Below, in pieces: positions 11,273-23,560 of a stretch of 64,000 nt of DNA (position 1 is the first letter of the stretch; each line of letters starts with the position of its first letter). The translations under genes and the position numbers were made by a program. Below the pieces are notes generated by a model. The model worked only from the letters and a program-made list of their open reading frames with translations. It was not told where the DNA came from and did not search any database. The stretch comes from Motacilla alba alba (lineage: Eukaryota; Chordata; Aves; Passeriformes; Motacillidae), in the NCBI RefSeq assembly GCF_015832195.1, contig NC_052032.1:4098618-4162617 (forward strand), written 5' to 3'.

Positions 11273-14200
11273 CCCTGTGGGATGTCCATGCCATTTTCCC
11301 CTTCCACATGTTCAAGATTTTTTCAAGAGGAACAGAGAGAGCCTTTTTTTAGAGCTGTTTCATCCTGGATCCCTAGGCTTAAATGATACTCTTTCCTACC
11401 AGCAAGCTTAATATGGATTGGAAAGACTCCCAGACATAAAATGTGTAAATTAAAACTCCCCTGGAATGATAAGGAAGGAGAATATTTATTCTCACTCTTG
11501 TCCCAACCTCTCAAAAACACAGGTCAAGAAGATGATCCCCTGCTTCTGGACGAATGAAGAAATGTGGGCAATAGCCCTTGACAGACAAAACCTTCATGAT
11601 CTGAGCTCAGAGCTGAGGCCCCGGGTGGATAAATGAGTCCCCTGCTAAAGGATAAAGAGTCCTTGGATTTGATCTGTCCTGCAAGGGTTTTGTGGGCAGT
11701 TAACAGGTCCAAGGCTCTCACTGAGAAGTCCAGAAATCTTTCTTTTGGGCCTTCTGGTGACATTGTTTAAGGAACACTTTGCTGTTGGGTGGACAATCAG
11801 GTTTAACCCTGATTAATTAGGCACTCCACCTAATCATTGTGGAAGCACAGAAAAGCTGGAGGGGAAGGGGCCAGAGCAGAATGAAGCCACACTGATGGGA
11901 GTCCTGTGCGTTTTCTGCAGCTCCCACTCCATGGCAGTGAGGATGATGATTTTGGACATCCTTCTACAAAATAGCTTGTGTTTCTCTCCAAATACAGCCC
12001 CCAGTGGACTCTTGAGGCCCTCAGCTGATCCCCCTGAGTGAAAAGCAGAGGCCGCAACATCAGAGACTCCACGTTGCCAACTTCTCTGTTTTATTAAGAG
12101 GTGGGAAAAGATTTTGGAAGGGAGGAGGGAATTTGAATGATTCTAAAGAAATATTTCAGCAAATGAAAAAAGACCTTGAAATGCTGAACCAGTCCATTAA
12201 TCCCTTGCCAAAGACAGTTTAATACCCATTAGGAGGCAGACACAGGGTGTGTTTCCCTCCATGGACACACAGATTTGGCTCTGGAGTTAGAGACACTAAC
12301 TTAGCATTTCAGGGACTGGCACAGAACTGAGGAGTCCATTCCCCTTTGGAGTGTAATTTCTTAATATATTAAAAACAAAAGACACATAATGTTAAAGATG
12401 ACTTTAAAAATGTTACTAATAACTCCCTGGGGTCAAGAGATCTCAAAGCACTCAGTTATTTCTGACTTTGAGCCAGAACTAGTAGGGTTTTTCACTTTAA
12501 TATCTCTGGTGTCCGTGGCTGCTATGTGCTGCCTCTATTTTAACAAGAGATTTTGACAGTTTTGCCCTCTGAGTCTTACAGAAATCTACTGTCCCCGGGG
12601 AGTGTGGCCTTGCAGGCGCTTTATACTTAATTTGTTTTTCTCTTTAAACAGAAACACTTTCTCAGAGACATTTGCTAGGCAACCACAGCGTAACTGTTCT
12701 TTTCTCCGGAACATTTCATCTAGGCCTGCTAGAAAAGCTTTAAAATCCTGTGAAGAGCCACATTATGCTGCTGTTCCGTAATTTACATGGTTTAGGTATG
12801 TGAAAAATCAAAATTAAATGTTACATAACAATTTGCAAAGGGAACCGAGGGAAGCTCCAAACATCGTGTTCCTGGGATATTTTCCTTAGTTTTGAGATCA
12901 TTGAATTGGTCTTGTGCTTTATTTTTGAGAGTTACATGAATTACGTTTTTTTTAAGGTTTCTACCAAAATTTGGGATGCAATTTGTTTATTTCTTTTCTA
13001 CTGCCCTCCAGCTTCTGATATCTGCTCCAAATTCTCACCCTTTTTGCTTCCAAATCCATATCAGAAGGAGATGATCCATTTTAATTTCACAAGAATTTTG
13101 CCTGCTGTTTTAGCATCCATCGCACTAAACATCGTCTCCACTTGTCCGACACTGCTGAGCTCAAGCCTGGGTGAAACAGCAAAATTTTAAACCAGATCTG
13201 CCATTTCAATGCAACTTGGTCCATTTAATGATCACAAATTTTAGTCACATCCACCAAAAAAATTATTTCCCAACAGATTATGGGCTGGAGAGAAAAATTA
13301 TGATAAAAAAAATATAGAGGATTTACACTTCTTGGTTAATTTATATGTTAAGGAAAGATGATTTTTAGACAAGTCCATGAAATTTTTCCTTTTAAAACCT
13401 GGTTCTGGACTTCTTGTATCCTGAAAACTTGGATGCATGCCTTTAGTGGGTGCTAAAGATGTGGAATGATAAAAGTTACACCAGACTCTCGGGTCAAAGA
13501 CCTGGTTTCTGATGCTGTTCAGCGGGCTGGTCCAGCTGTGAAGGTTTTGATGGGAATCCTTGGTCAGCAAGACCAGGGAGAGTCTTTCTTCTCTAACTTC
13601 TGCCTCCAGTAGGGACTGAGCAGAGCAAACTCAGATCATCAGCCCCCCTGCTTCATGTCTGCATTTTCCAGAGTGCCCTTGCTAAAGGTCGGGGTTACAC
13701 CATCCAACAAGGTCCTGTGAATGCCAGCAGCTGCTCTTCAATGTGAAGGTTATTAATGGGCATAATCCATCAAGCAGGAGACTTGAGGAAATGAGACTGC
13801 AGGAATGCACCTTTATGACTTGTGGAAGTTCAGCTGGCTGTTGACAGGGCTGAGGAGTCCTAATAAGAGGGGTAGGAAGAAAAAAAAAAGCCCTTTATGA
13901 GGAATTAATTTCCTGTCTCCATTATGAAGCGCTGGGATGTTCATTTAGCATGCAGGAGGTGGGTGTTAAGATTAAAGCTGGGAAGGAAATGGATATCCAA
14001 ATGTGCTAAATCTTCCTCAGTGCCACAGCAAGAAGCTCTGAGAACATGCTGATGATCCTTCTTCATTTCAGCCAACCCGAACAATATCTTCCTGGAAGCA
14101 GGAGGCCACTGCTTCCCATTAAATCTGTTCTTCCTATGTTTCAAGCCCTCAAAAGAGATGTAAAATATGTCAAGACCCTGAAGAAGAGACATGCAAATGT

Positions 14201-16089
14201 TACTGATGAGAAAACTTTCAGGTAGTCTTTACAAATTTGCCCTCAGAACTTTGGGATTCACTCTGTGAGATTAAACCCCTCTTTATTATATTATATTTAT
14301 ATGTGATGCATTTAGTCTTAAGTAAGAAAATGGAGTGGCTGAATGTGTGCTAGAGGTCTTCACATCTGCAGCCCTCAGAGACTTAAACAGAGCTCTGCTG
14401 ATCTGGTCAGCAGACCCAAACTCACCAGATCTAGCAACCTTGGTTCCTTTGAGAAATCTTACTCTAAATCTGATTTCAAATATAAAAAGTGCCCTTGTTT
14501 TCCTCAGGCAAAAAGAAAACAAGTTTGGGTCATCTAATGGAAAGCCATAGGATGTTTAGTACTTTCATTTCTTTCTGAATGCTGGAAGAAAGACTTATCC
14601 AGGTGATATGTGAAACAAGAAAAAGACAGCAGAGTTGCCCATGAAGTTGATCTCTATGAAGGTTTCCAGCACCCAGCTTTTCCCAGCACTTCAGTCACAC
14701 TCTTTTTTCTGAATACAACAGTACTCAGGGCTCACCTCTGTGTGAAAACAAATATCACCTTCAGTGGGTGGGGAGAGTCCATTTTCAGGGACTTTGAGAG
14801 CACTCTCCATTCTCAGTGGACTGGATGTTTGCTCTTTGTAAAACACTCCCCCCCTCCATAGTCTGTCAAAGTTTCTGCTTTGACTTTTGCATGAAGAATT
14901 TGATATCTAACAACTCTAGTATCATCCCACTCCTCCTTGGTCTGCCTTGTCTGTTGATGATATTCACCCAGTGGGAGATTTTAGATATTTAGGGTGAAAG
15001 CTCTCTAGAGAAGGCCACGTTTGTTCCAGAGTGCCCTTCTCCAGTAGCTGGCACGGTCCCAGCTCTGAGCCACCACCCTGCTAGAGATGATAACCAAGGA
15101 CATCCCCCGTTGCAGCTGCTGTAACATCAAAGCCCTGTCCTTCACATCTCATGCAGTACACCTGCTCTGCCTTGTTCCCCTCTTGCACTGACAGACATTG
15201 TTTGGTGTGATAATGGAACTTAAGGTCGTGTTTTGCCTTCAGCCATCAGCATGTGCAAATGCTGTATGACTAATGAGGCAGTCCCTGATGCCTCCCTGTG
15301 CTGTTTGCCTACAAGATGCTTTGTTGTGTTTGCAGTCCCTCCTGACTGCTGCTGAAGAGCTGTCTTTTCCCTGGGCCTCTGACTTGAGCTGGAAATCCAA
15401 TGGCAGTGCAGGGTTCTGCCCCTAAGGGATTTCCTTCCCTTCTTCTTCCAGAAATGTGCTGAAAGGAAAATCTGCTTTTTGGTTTGTCTGTCTTGCTTTC
15501 AATTTGTTTTCAGTCCCTTTTCCTCAGGAGACTCTTCTGCTGGCTTGGGGAAGCTTTATTCTCTCTAGGATGTCAGATGGTTGCTTGGCCAATGCACAAT
15601 GGGGATGAGTGGGACAGAAGTGGAGGAAATGGGGCAGCAGCAGGATTGGTGCATGGCCACAGTGCTGGGAGATGAACTAAGGCTCTTCTCCCTTCCTCCC
15701 TCTTTCATGGGCAGAAATGACTCAGCTCAACACCACAGAAAGCTCTTGGACAAGAGAGGTTTAAAAATGATGGATTATAGGATGCAACTCACCAGTGACT
15801 CAGCTTGTCAACGTTCATCACTGGAACTCTGACCCTTCCTCTTCTCCTCTGGGGTTTTCTAGCCCTGGATCATTGACAAGGATTAAAGGGGCAAATGGAC
15901 AATATTTTCAGACACTGAACACTTTTGGAGAGTGCACTCCCAGTGTGTGAGCAAAGACATTTTTAGAAAGGACCTGCTTTTCATGAAGCACTGAGTGTAT
16001 TCTTGTCTGAAAAGTTTGGTTTCATTAAGGGTGCATATTGGTGTCCATATTGGACATCCTTGAAACACGAAAGCTAAGAGAAAAAAAAA
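11273..16089. other. Unique non-coding DNA containing one candidate regulatory block
   Basis: There is no recognisable exon. The segment at 12560-12885 stands out for retained CpGs and is listed separately. Around 14286-14330 the sequence is AT-rich with 'tatattatatttatat'. No transposon tail was seen in this 4.8 kb, which is long for this window. Confidence 0.5.
12560..12885. promoter_or_regulatory. Candidate conserved regulatory block (unverified)
   Basis: Seven CpGs lie in about 300 bases of otherwise CpG-poor DNA. They include 'ccccggggag', 'caggcgcttt', 'cagcgtaact', 'ctccggaac' and 'ttccgtaat'. The word 'gctaggcaac' at 12674-12683 matches one half of the RFX-type X-box. A pyrimidine tract ending in 'aaacag' at 12650 resembles a splice acceptor. 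The block is not part of any repeat I recognise. Retained CpGs are compatible with selection or with lack of germline methylation. Regulatory function is inference only. An untranslated exon is the main alternative. Confidence 0.27.
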
Positions 16090-16278
16090 GGTGGTGAGGT
16101 CCTGGCTCAGAGTGCCCAGAGGAGTTCTGGCTGCCCCATCCCTGGAAGTGTCCAAGGCCAGGTGGGACAGGGCAACCTGGAATAGTGGAAGGTGTCCCTG
16201 ACCACGGCAGAGGGTGGCATGAGATAAGCTTTAAGGTCCTTTCCAACACAAGTCAGTTTATTATTCTATGATTCTATG
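16090..16278 (+). mobile_element. Short CR1 LINE 3' end with intact octamer tail
   Basis: The last part of a CR1 element reads 'agagtgcccagaggag', 'gtccaaggccaggtgg', 'ggaaggtgtccctgac', 'ctttaaggtcctttcc' and then two perfect ATTCTATG octamers at 16263-16278. That octamer repeat is the diagnostic CR1 3' terminus, and this is the best-preserved one in the window. Only about 190 bp of element remain. Confidence 0.93.
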
Positions 16279-17094
16279 AAAACTAACTCCTGACTCCATT
16301 TGGAAAAACACTCTGAGGAGCTGCAAGGGACTTTTCAGGATTCTTAGAGAATTCTCTGCTGGGTCAGACTGATGTGTCTGGTACACATTGACCCAAATAG
16401 GCAAGCAAAATTTCCCTTTCTCCTTTCAAATGTAGTTTCCAAAACTTTCTCATTCCACCCTACATTTCCACAATTTGTTCCCTCCCTGACATCTAAATCC
16501 ACACTCCTGCTTTGCTCTGAACTAGAGGAAAAAAAAGCACAGATACGATTTTGTTTTGATCGGATGCCTGACCCTCTCTCCTCATCTCTTTTTTGTTTTA
16601 CCCATTGAAGGGGATCCATCAAGATAATTTCCTGTTATTAGGCCTGAAGTGTTTTGAATTTGGAATGGCTTCTCACTTAGAAAGAATTGATGCCTATAAC
16701 TTGTAATGTGCTCGCAGTTGCGTGCAGTGCCTGACAGCCCAAACTCCATTCCAGGGAGCTAATCCCAGTGGCTGAACTCCATTAAAGCCTAGATGGTATC
16801 TGTTAATACAGCCCTGCAGTTTGGGTCATTGTGCTGATGTAAGGAGCACAGCTGCCTGGAGACAGATTATGATGTGAAAGGACATCTTTATTCTATTTTA
16901 AACTGCAAAAAAAATGGACGGGAGACACACTAGTCATGATTGATTAAAGATACGAAAAGGACTTTATGAGTTTTTTTGAGTGCTCTGTGTTTCTCATTCT
17001 GTTTGTCATTCCTCTGTGTTTGGTAAATAATAAATACATAAACCCAAACCTTGAGAATAATAGCAAAGAGAGAGACTCCTCAAGCTCAGTGGGT
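16279..17094. other. Unique non-coding DNA, no gene seen
   Basis: Opposite-strand open frames overlap at 16344-16622, and neither resembles a known protein. The stretch from 16640 to 16870 is unremarkable unique sequence. No regulatory or repeat signature was strong enough to call. Confidence 0.5.
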
Positions 17095-17200
17095 TTTGTC
17101 ATAATGGGCTGAGGTCTGTGAGTCTCAGGAATCAATTCCCAGCTCTGGCACTGATCTGTTATGTAGTCCTGGGACACCTTTTCCCCTTATATCTTCTCCA
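17095..17200 (+). mobile_element. MIR-like CORE-SINE relic
   Basis: The order 'gtgagtctcaggaatc', 'aattcccagctctggcac', 'tgatctgttatgtagtcctggg' followed by 'ccccttat' follows the middle of the MIR/CORE-SINE consensus. In that consensus a 'cccagctctgccact' block precedes 'ctgtgtgaccttgggcaag'. Such SINEs were active before or early in amniote evolution, so the copy is heavily mutated. Its ends are uncertain. It was identified by eye without an alignment score. Confidence 0.62.
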
Positions 17201-20200
17201 ACTATTATTTCGACCAATCTTTTTAAAATTATAAATACAACATGGCAGTGCCTTTGCTCTCCTGGGTGTGTGTGCAGACCCAATCACACTGGCAATTCAG
17301 TCCCTGCTGGCTTCTCTGAGTGTCATCCAAGCAATGTCTCGTTCCCCATCTACTGAGTTTCAGAGCCATGTGCCATTTAACCAAATAAATATTGATCCCT
17401 CATTTTCCCAGCACTGGTTATTCCAGAGACACTCTCTGAAGCCTTCAACCTCCTTATCTTCCTTCTCACTCCATTATCAGTAATATCCAGGGTTGGAGAA
17501 TGGAATAACACTTTTGTTCCTCATCTCTCTGTTTGTGGAGTGGCTCCTGTGTGTTGTGCTCACCTGACTCCCTTATCTAGGAGAGGCATAAACTGGCCTG
17601 GCTCTGCCTCTGGATCCATCTCACCACTCCTGCCACAGCTGCTCATGTCTGAGGTTGTACTCTGACAGCTCCATGTACTCCTTGGCAAGCTTGGAAAGGA
17701 AAGAGTCTTATAAAAAAAAATCACATTAAGCATAGCATGTGTTTCATGCTCCTTTAGCATCTTATCCTGCTCCAGAGCATTGTAATTCCCTCGGCTGCTT
17801 TTGAATTTCATGTCACACTTTTAAATGTGGTTTGGTACATTCTCTACATGCTCTGTCAGTAGAGTTCTGCCAATAACCTCAGCACATGAGCACTGGGAAA
17901 GCAGCTCCTGGCTCTGCTTCCCTGCGTGCTGGAGTGGGGGGATGTCACAAATGGGAATATTTGTCACATGGGAAGAAACTCTTCCTCCTGCTGGAGCCAC
18001 ACAGGAGCCTCTTTCAGCAAGGCAGGGTTTTAGTAACTGGGTCAGTCATCTGAAATTCTGTCCTGAGCAAGAAGCACCCACAGGACATGGATAAAAGGAT
18101 GCCTGTGTGTGTTAGTTTGAATTAACTTCTAAAGCAAACAAGTCAAAACTTCTTGTAACGGTCTAAAACATTCTTGCATGAATTATATAGACTTGTCTTA
18201 AACTTGAATAAGGTTTGAGAAATCCACTTTGAACCTTCATTCAAAGATATGTTCAGGAGTGTCTTCCATGGAGACACAAACCCCTGGCTGCCCCTACGCT
18301 AAGCCAAATCAACAACTGCATCTTTGCTGGAAAAGAAGAGAATGAAGGACTGTGGAAAGGAACCTTTGAAACCCCTGAATTATTGGTGGGGTTGGAGCTG
18401 TCCACTGAGAGACAGAGACAACATGAATCTTTGGGAAAAGATGAGAAGGAAGGGGTGAAAATTTGCTTATTATTAGTGAAAATTGAGGTTGAGACAGATC
18501 TTGTATGAGAGTAATAATGACTATTGACTTCAGCTCCTCTTGAATCAAGGGTGGTATTTCTGCTTGTTGTCTCACAGCAGCCTCATTTATCCTGTTTTTC
18601 CTTGCTCTTCTTGAAATTTATTCATCATTTATAGATGTGCCCAGTGTGCCAACATGTTGCCTTTAAATTGAACATGTGGGTTTAAAGGAGCTAAATTCTG
18701 CTTTTCCCTGGTACTTAAGTTTCTATTTGATTTGAGGGCAATGTAAAGGTGAGATTTCAGACCAGACTTTCTGATGTGCATTGATTCTTTAAGCCAAAAA
18801 ACAGCAATCAGAAATTTCAGTTTTGCCAAGAAAGGCAGCAGACACTCTTCCAGAGGAAGTGAATGGATTTTTAAACTGTGAGGTTTTAGTTTAGCCACAG
18901 CCATTCTTCAGGGCAACATCACAGCTGCAGATGCAGTTTAGATACTTTGAGGTGTTTGCAAAGATTAATTAGCTGCCTAAATGGGAACTGAGCTCTGATG
19001 AAAATCTGGCCCTTGTGGGCACTGAGCCTCGGGCTCGGTGTGCTTTCGAAAAATCTCACCCCAGAGGACTCAGTGGATGCACTTTCCTGACCTGAGCTCA
19101 TGCATAGACAACCTCAGAGTTATTTCAGTGCTTCCAGGAGTTCAGCTTCATTCTTTAAAGTGAACAACCTAACGCTTCCCAAGTTTGCTGGGAAGTGGTG
19201 AAAATCCCTGGAGGGTTCCCTTTTTGGAGAGAGTTCATCTGAGGTAACACCTCTGGGTAGGCAGCAGACTGTGTGGGTGGAGATGTGTATTTTAAAAACT
19301 ACAGAGGAGGATCTGAGCTACACCTAACACCTCCCTTTTAGTGCCACCCTCCCTCCCCGGCCCACCCCGTCCCTCCACAGCCACTCAGCCCTCTCCTCTC
19401 CTCAGGCAGTGGTGGAACCCAGGTCCCCTCCCTGCCCATCTCCCACCTTGCTGCTGTTCCCTTCCCTTTCTGGAGCTGCTTTTCTGCTGCTGCTGACTGA
19501 GTGTGTTTTGCAAACTTGCAATTTCACGCTGCATTTGTTGCCACAGCAACATGAGGGGGAGTTCAAAGTAGGGAAAAAGAGTTAAAAAACTCCCCAAAAA
19601 CTCTTGGACCAGCCCCTTATTTTGTGCCTTGCCCATATAAATTTGGCAATGCAGCTACATCAGCAGTGGGGTCTGCCAGGAACCTTTTTACCCTGGGGAC
19701 TTCAGAGAGTGGAGATCTAAGTCTCTTGTCCTGCCCTCTTTCTGCCTTCTCCCATCTCTCTCTTCCTGGGTAGCCAAGAGTCTGGAGCCTCCAGCAGCAT
19801 CCCTGGACATTCCTGCTCTCAGTGGCAGCTCTTCCAGTGAGTCCTGCTGTCTTTGCAGGGAATGGTCAGGCATTTGGGACGCTGGCACAAGACTCCAAGA
19901 GTACGATGGCAGCGCTCAGTGGCAGCACAGTCTCACCTTTGTCTTTCATCCCAGCAGCAGATCTGTCAGCACAGATGATGGAGCGCTGGTTTCAGCTGGC
20001 TCCCATCCCTCCACCCCCTCCTCTTCCCCGTGACTACAGCCCTTAAATGAAAACTTTATGGCTAAGAGCTGCTGACACTTCTTCATGGAGAAGATACATG
20101 GGGTGGCTGGTGGCTAATGAGTGTCAGTACTCCAAAGGATAATCTCTGCTTCTCTCTGATACAATTTAACATCGTATTTCCCTAATTTGAGGCTGATTTA

Positions 20201-22654
20201 GTCGCTGGGGTATTTGGATGCCTCTTCTATGGTGCCGATAGTTAATTAAACAGATGTTGCAGAGGGAATCATTAATTTTAGTGCTGCAGATGGGAGCAGA
20301 ATGACTTTGTGAAGTTAATGTTTCAGCAAAACAATAGGCTTCTGTCATCAGTCGCTATAAACCGAGTAAATTAAGAGAACAAGTAGAGTAAAGGAGATAG
20401 CTTTGAAGGAATATCAATTATTCATTTTAGAATTGTACTTTCCCCCACCATAAATCATCACAGGAAGAGAGGAGGGGAATAATCTGCAAAAGCTGGGAAG
20501 TGGGAAAGAGAGGAAACCCCAAGTCAGCAGCCTGAGAGTTTAACCCTGCTCCCATTGGAGCACTGCTGGGCCCTGCAGGAGCACAGAGAGCCAAGGGCTG
20601 GGCTGCAGCACCTGGGACAGCGCCTGGTTCTGGCCCCTCTCTCTGAAGAAAGTCATGGCAGTAAGGACAGATGTCCATCCCCATGTTTAAAAAGCAGGTG
20701 GACACAAAAATCTTCCTTTTTTGAAGGCTGTGGCACTTTTTGTAGTCCAGGCTGGGTGTCCCATACCTGTGGATGAGGTTTGCTGCAACAGCTGGCTGGA
20801 TTTTTGGGGTGTGGTGGGAGTTTCTAACGGCAAGTTGACATGTTTTTATACCTTTCAAAAACCTCAGGGCCAGTGAAAAAAGCCCCTAAAACTCCTAAAA
20901 AAATGTGTAGGGCTGCATCTGTGGCTGCTCTGACCCAGGTGGAAAAAGTTTAAAAACTCAAGGTCTTTACAAGTTTCTTACTGGCATTAAATGTCAGTAA
21001 TTTCTGCTGAACAGAAGTTCCTATTTTTGAACTAAAATGAACAGAAGTAAAATCCAGCCACCTTTGCTCCATAAAAAGGCAGTGGCAGAAGAGGATCAGG
21101 GAAACAAATGAAGTCCATCCATCGTGCTGGAGTGAAAGCACTACTGACTGCTTGAGTGCCTCATAATATGAAAATTATGTTTCTTTTTTCAGACAAATGA
21201 GTCATTTGACCACTCAAACTTCTCCATGAACACATCTCTGGCCATTTATATTATCTTTCTCTTTCTCATGTGTGCATGTTTTCTTCCTTATTATCAGCTA
21301 CTCCTTTCTCCAAAAACAATAATCACTGGTTATTCTCATTTATTTGGTAAGGCCAAACAATTTCAGTGCCCAGAAGGTAATTATGAACTTGGCAGTTCTG
21401 ATTAATAAATCTTTCAAGAAGCATGCTGCATTTTCTCCATAAACAGCATCTTCCAGAGATTCATTGAGAAAATATGAAAAAATAGAAAGATACAAATGAA
21501 AAAGAATTCAATTCTTCTTGTCAATGAAGGCCTGAGGTCAATCTCAGACGTGCAAGGTGAATTTCACCATTGGATCTATTTCTTTAGCACTCACTTTGTA
21601 CTCACCATTTCATTTTAATGGATACTGTTTATATTTTATTCTTTCTGGCTTTACAGTGCCAGATACAAATGTAGCTCCATCTTCAAAATCAAAATATCCC
21701 AAACTAATTCTAGAAAATCATTTCTGTCCTCAAACTGCAGCATTGTACAGCCCTTGTCCTGCATAACAACTGACCAAGGTTTTTGCAACAAACATCCACC
21801 AAACTGGCCAAGCTGTGGTTGTTTCCAGCTGGCTAAGAAGAGGTGTCCAGTACATTTTGGGAAACATCAAACACCCCAGGTAGCTGTAGGGGTACCATGC
21901 AGGTATTAGGACGCTGCAGGACCCCTCAGATGGTGCTACTGATCTTATTTTCAGCCAGCTGAATTGGTCCCCTTAGGCCTTGCAGAGAACTTTCTGTGGT
22001 GTGGATGTCAATAGGTACTGAAGTCACTCAGAACCAAGGAGAATAAATTCAACCCTTCCCAAAGTGTCCTGCTGAAGGACATGGAGGAGCAATGATTTCT
22101 GCCTGCCAAAGACTGAGTCTGAGGTTCTGAGGATGCAGGATCCTGAGACCCGTCTGCTGTTGCAAAATATTACACTGAATTGAAGGACTTTGGCTGCTTC
22201 CTTTAGGAAATATAATTCTCATTAAAGGCATGAAATTGAACTACTTGGAGACCTCAGTTTTACACTGCTGAAAAATCTGAACATAAGATTTCAGCAGCAG
22301 CAGCTCCTTGGTCTGTGTGCTTGTCTCAACACTGTGCCATGGGCATTTGCTTCTCTGAGAGTCCTTGGGATTGCTGTGTTTGTTCACTGGCAGCCCTTCA
22401 ATTCCAGATCCCTGGCATGGAACTACAAGCACAGAATTCTCCAGATATCTGCACTCCAACCATGAAAGTGCCTTTGTTTCCCTCTCCCCCAGGACAGGGC
22501 ACCAAGCACCTACCACACAATAGTTACTGGGCTACTCCCATCCTGCTCTTCTAGGGTGTCTTGAAGGGGACTAGATCCCAGCAGAGCTGTGGGAAAGGAT
22601 GTTCACAGAGCTCTCTGTCGAGTGTCTTTATCTCCTCCTCCAGAGCTGACGATC
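17201..22654. other. Unique non-coding DNA containing one candidate regulatory block
   Basis: No gene is recognisable. The part at 19320-20040 is GC-richer with CCTCCC words but has no CpG cluster. The AT-rich segment at 20160-20420 is listed separately. From 20950 to 21770 the DNA is AT-rich and without repeat signatures. Open frames are short and have no domains. Confidence 0.5.
20160..20420. promoter_or_regulatory. Candidate conserved enhancer-like block (unverified)
   Basis: This AT-rich unique sequence keeps five CpGs ('atcgta', 'gtcgct' twice, 'gccgat', 'accgag'). It has a perfect TTAATTAA at 20242-20249, an adjacent E-box CAGATG at 20251-20256, a second CAGATG at 20287-20292, and ATTAAT near 20271. 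Homeodomain and bHLH factors bind words of this kind. The combination of AT-rich DNA with undecayed CpGs and clustered homeodomain/E-box words is typical of vertebrate developmental non-coding elements. Conservation was not tested, so the function is inferred. Confidence 0.3.
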
Positions 22655-23018
22655 CCATAGGATCACAGAATCCCAGGATGAACTAGGAAAGACCTTTGAG
22701 ATCATAAATCCAACCTATGACCCAACTCCTCCTCATCAACTAAACCATGGCACCCCGTGCCACGTCCAGGCTTTTTTTGAACGCATCCAGGGATGGTGAC
22801 TGCTCCACGTCTCTGGGCAGACAATTCCAATGCCCAATCACTCTTTCAGTGAATAATTTTTCCTGATGTGTAACCTAAACTTCCCCTGGTGCAGCTTGAG
22901 ACTGTGTCCTCTTGTTCTGTCACTTGTTGCCTGGGAATAGAGCCCAACCTCCACCTGACTACAACCACCTTCCAGGAGCTGCAGAGAGTGATAAGGGATT
23001 CTAAAGTTTCCCCAGGCA
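22655..23018 (-). mobile_element. CR1 LINE 3' end, minus strand
   Basis: Read on the plus strand it begins 'cataggatcacagaatccc' (reverse of the CR1 octamer end). It continues through 'gaaagacctttgagatcat', 'tctctgggcagacaattcc', 'cctaaacttcccctggtg', 'cagcttgagactgtgtcc', 'cttgttgcctgggaatag' and 'gagctgcagagagtgataag'. This wording fits a different CR1 subfamily from the copies at 5-7 kb. The element runs directly into the tandem repeat at 23022, so its 5' truncation point lies next to the array. Confidence 0.92.
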
Positions 23019-23021
23019 CAA

Positions 23022-23321
23022 GGGCACCCCCCAAGGCAGGGTGGTTCAGCAGCATTTCCTCCTGTTCTTGTCCTTGTGGGTGGTGTCACAGTGCCACTCC
23101 TGACTCCTGAGTCACACAGTGACTCCTGTGCCACAGGACTCCCCAAGGAGCACCCTGGCCTCTCCCCTTGGGCACCCCCAAGGCAGGGTGGTTCAGCAGC
23201 ATTTCCTCCTGCTCTTGTCCTTGTGGGTGGTGTCACAGTGCCACTTCCTGGCAAGCTTCCCTGGAGCCACCAAGAGCATCTGGCACAAGACTCCCCAAGG
23301 AGCGCCCCAGCCTCTCCCCTT
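23022..23321. repeat. Two-copy tandem repeat, unit about 148 bp
   Basis: Copy 1 (23022-23169) and copy 2 (23170-23321) both start 'gggcacccc...aaggcagg', share 'ggttcagcagcatttcc', 'gtccttgtgggtggtgtc' and 'acagtgccac', and both end with 'actccccaaggag' and 'cctctcccctt'. The first 75 or so bases of the two copies are almost identical. The middles differ more, and copy 2 is about 4 bases longer. The array abuts the CR1 copy on its left. An open minus-strand frame with a repeated peptide across it is a by-product of the duplication. Confidence 0.93.
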
Positions 23322-23399
23322 CAGGGAGCCTCAATATCCTGCCACAGTTATTTTCTCCACACAGCATCACCTGCCAGTGGTGTCTGCCCCTGTGAGAGG

Positions 23400-23560
23400 T
23401 AATTGATTCCCTTCCCCTTTCCAGCCCTAATTAAAACCACACCATATTAAACCTGAATGCATTGGAAACAATTAGTTGCCTCTTTTGTCTCCTCGTTCGA
23501 GCCGGCAAGGCGAGGCAGCCAGGTGTCACGTTCAACAAATCTCCATCAAGTGATTTCTCT
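23400..23560. promoter_or_regulatory. Candidate regulatory block with CpG cluster (unverified)
   Basis: Right of the tandem array, an AT-rich part with 'ctaattaaaacc' and 'acaattagttgcc' passes into a short segment holding five CpGs in about 45 bases (near 23493-23530: 'ctcgttcgagccgg', 'caaggcgagg', 'gtcacgttc'). It belongs to no repeat I know. TAATTA and CAATTAG are homeodomain-like words. Function is inference from composition. Confidence 0.22.

Noticed and set aside
22838..23254. Minus-strand frame with an internally repeated peptide
   Set aside because: The repetition comes from the DNA tandem repeat, and the frame runs into a CR1 tail, so it is not a repeat protein.
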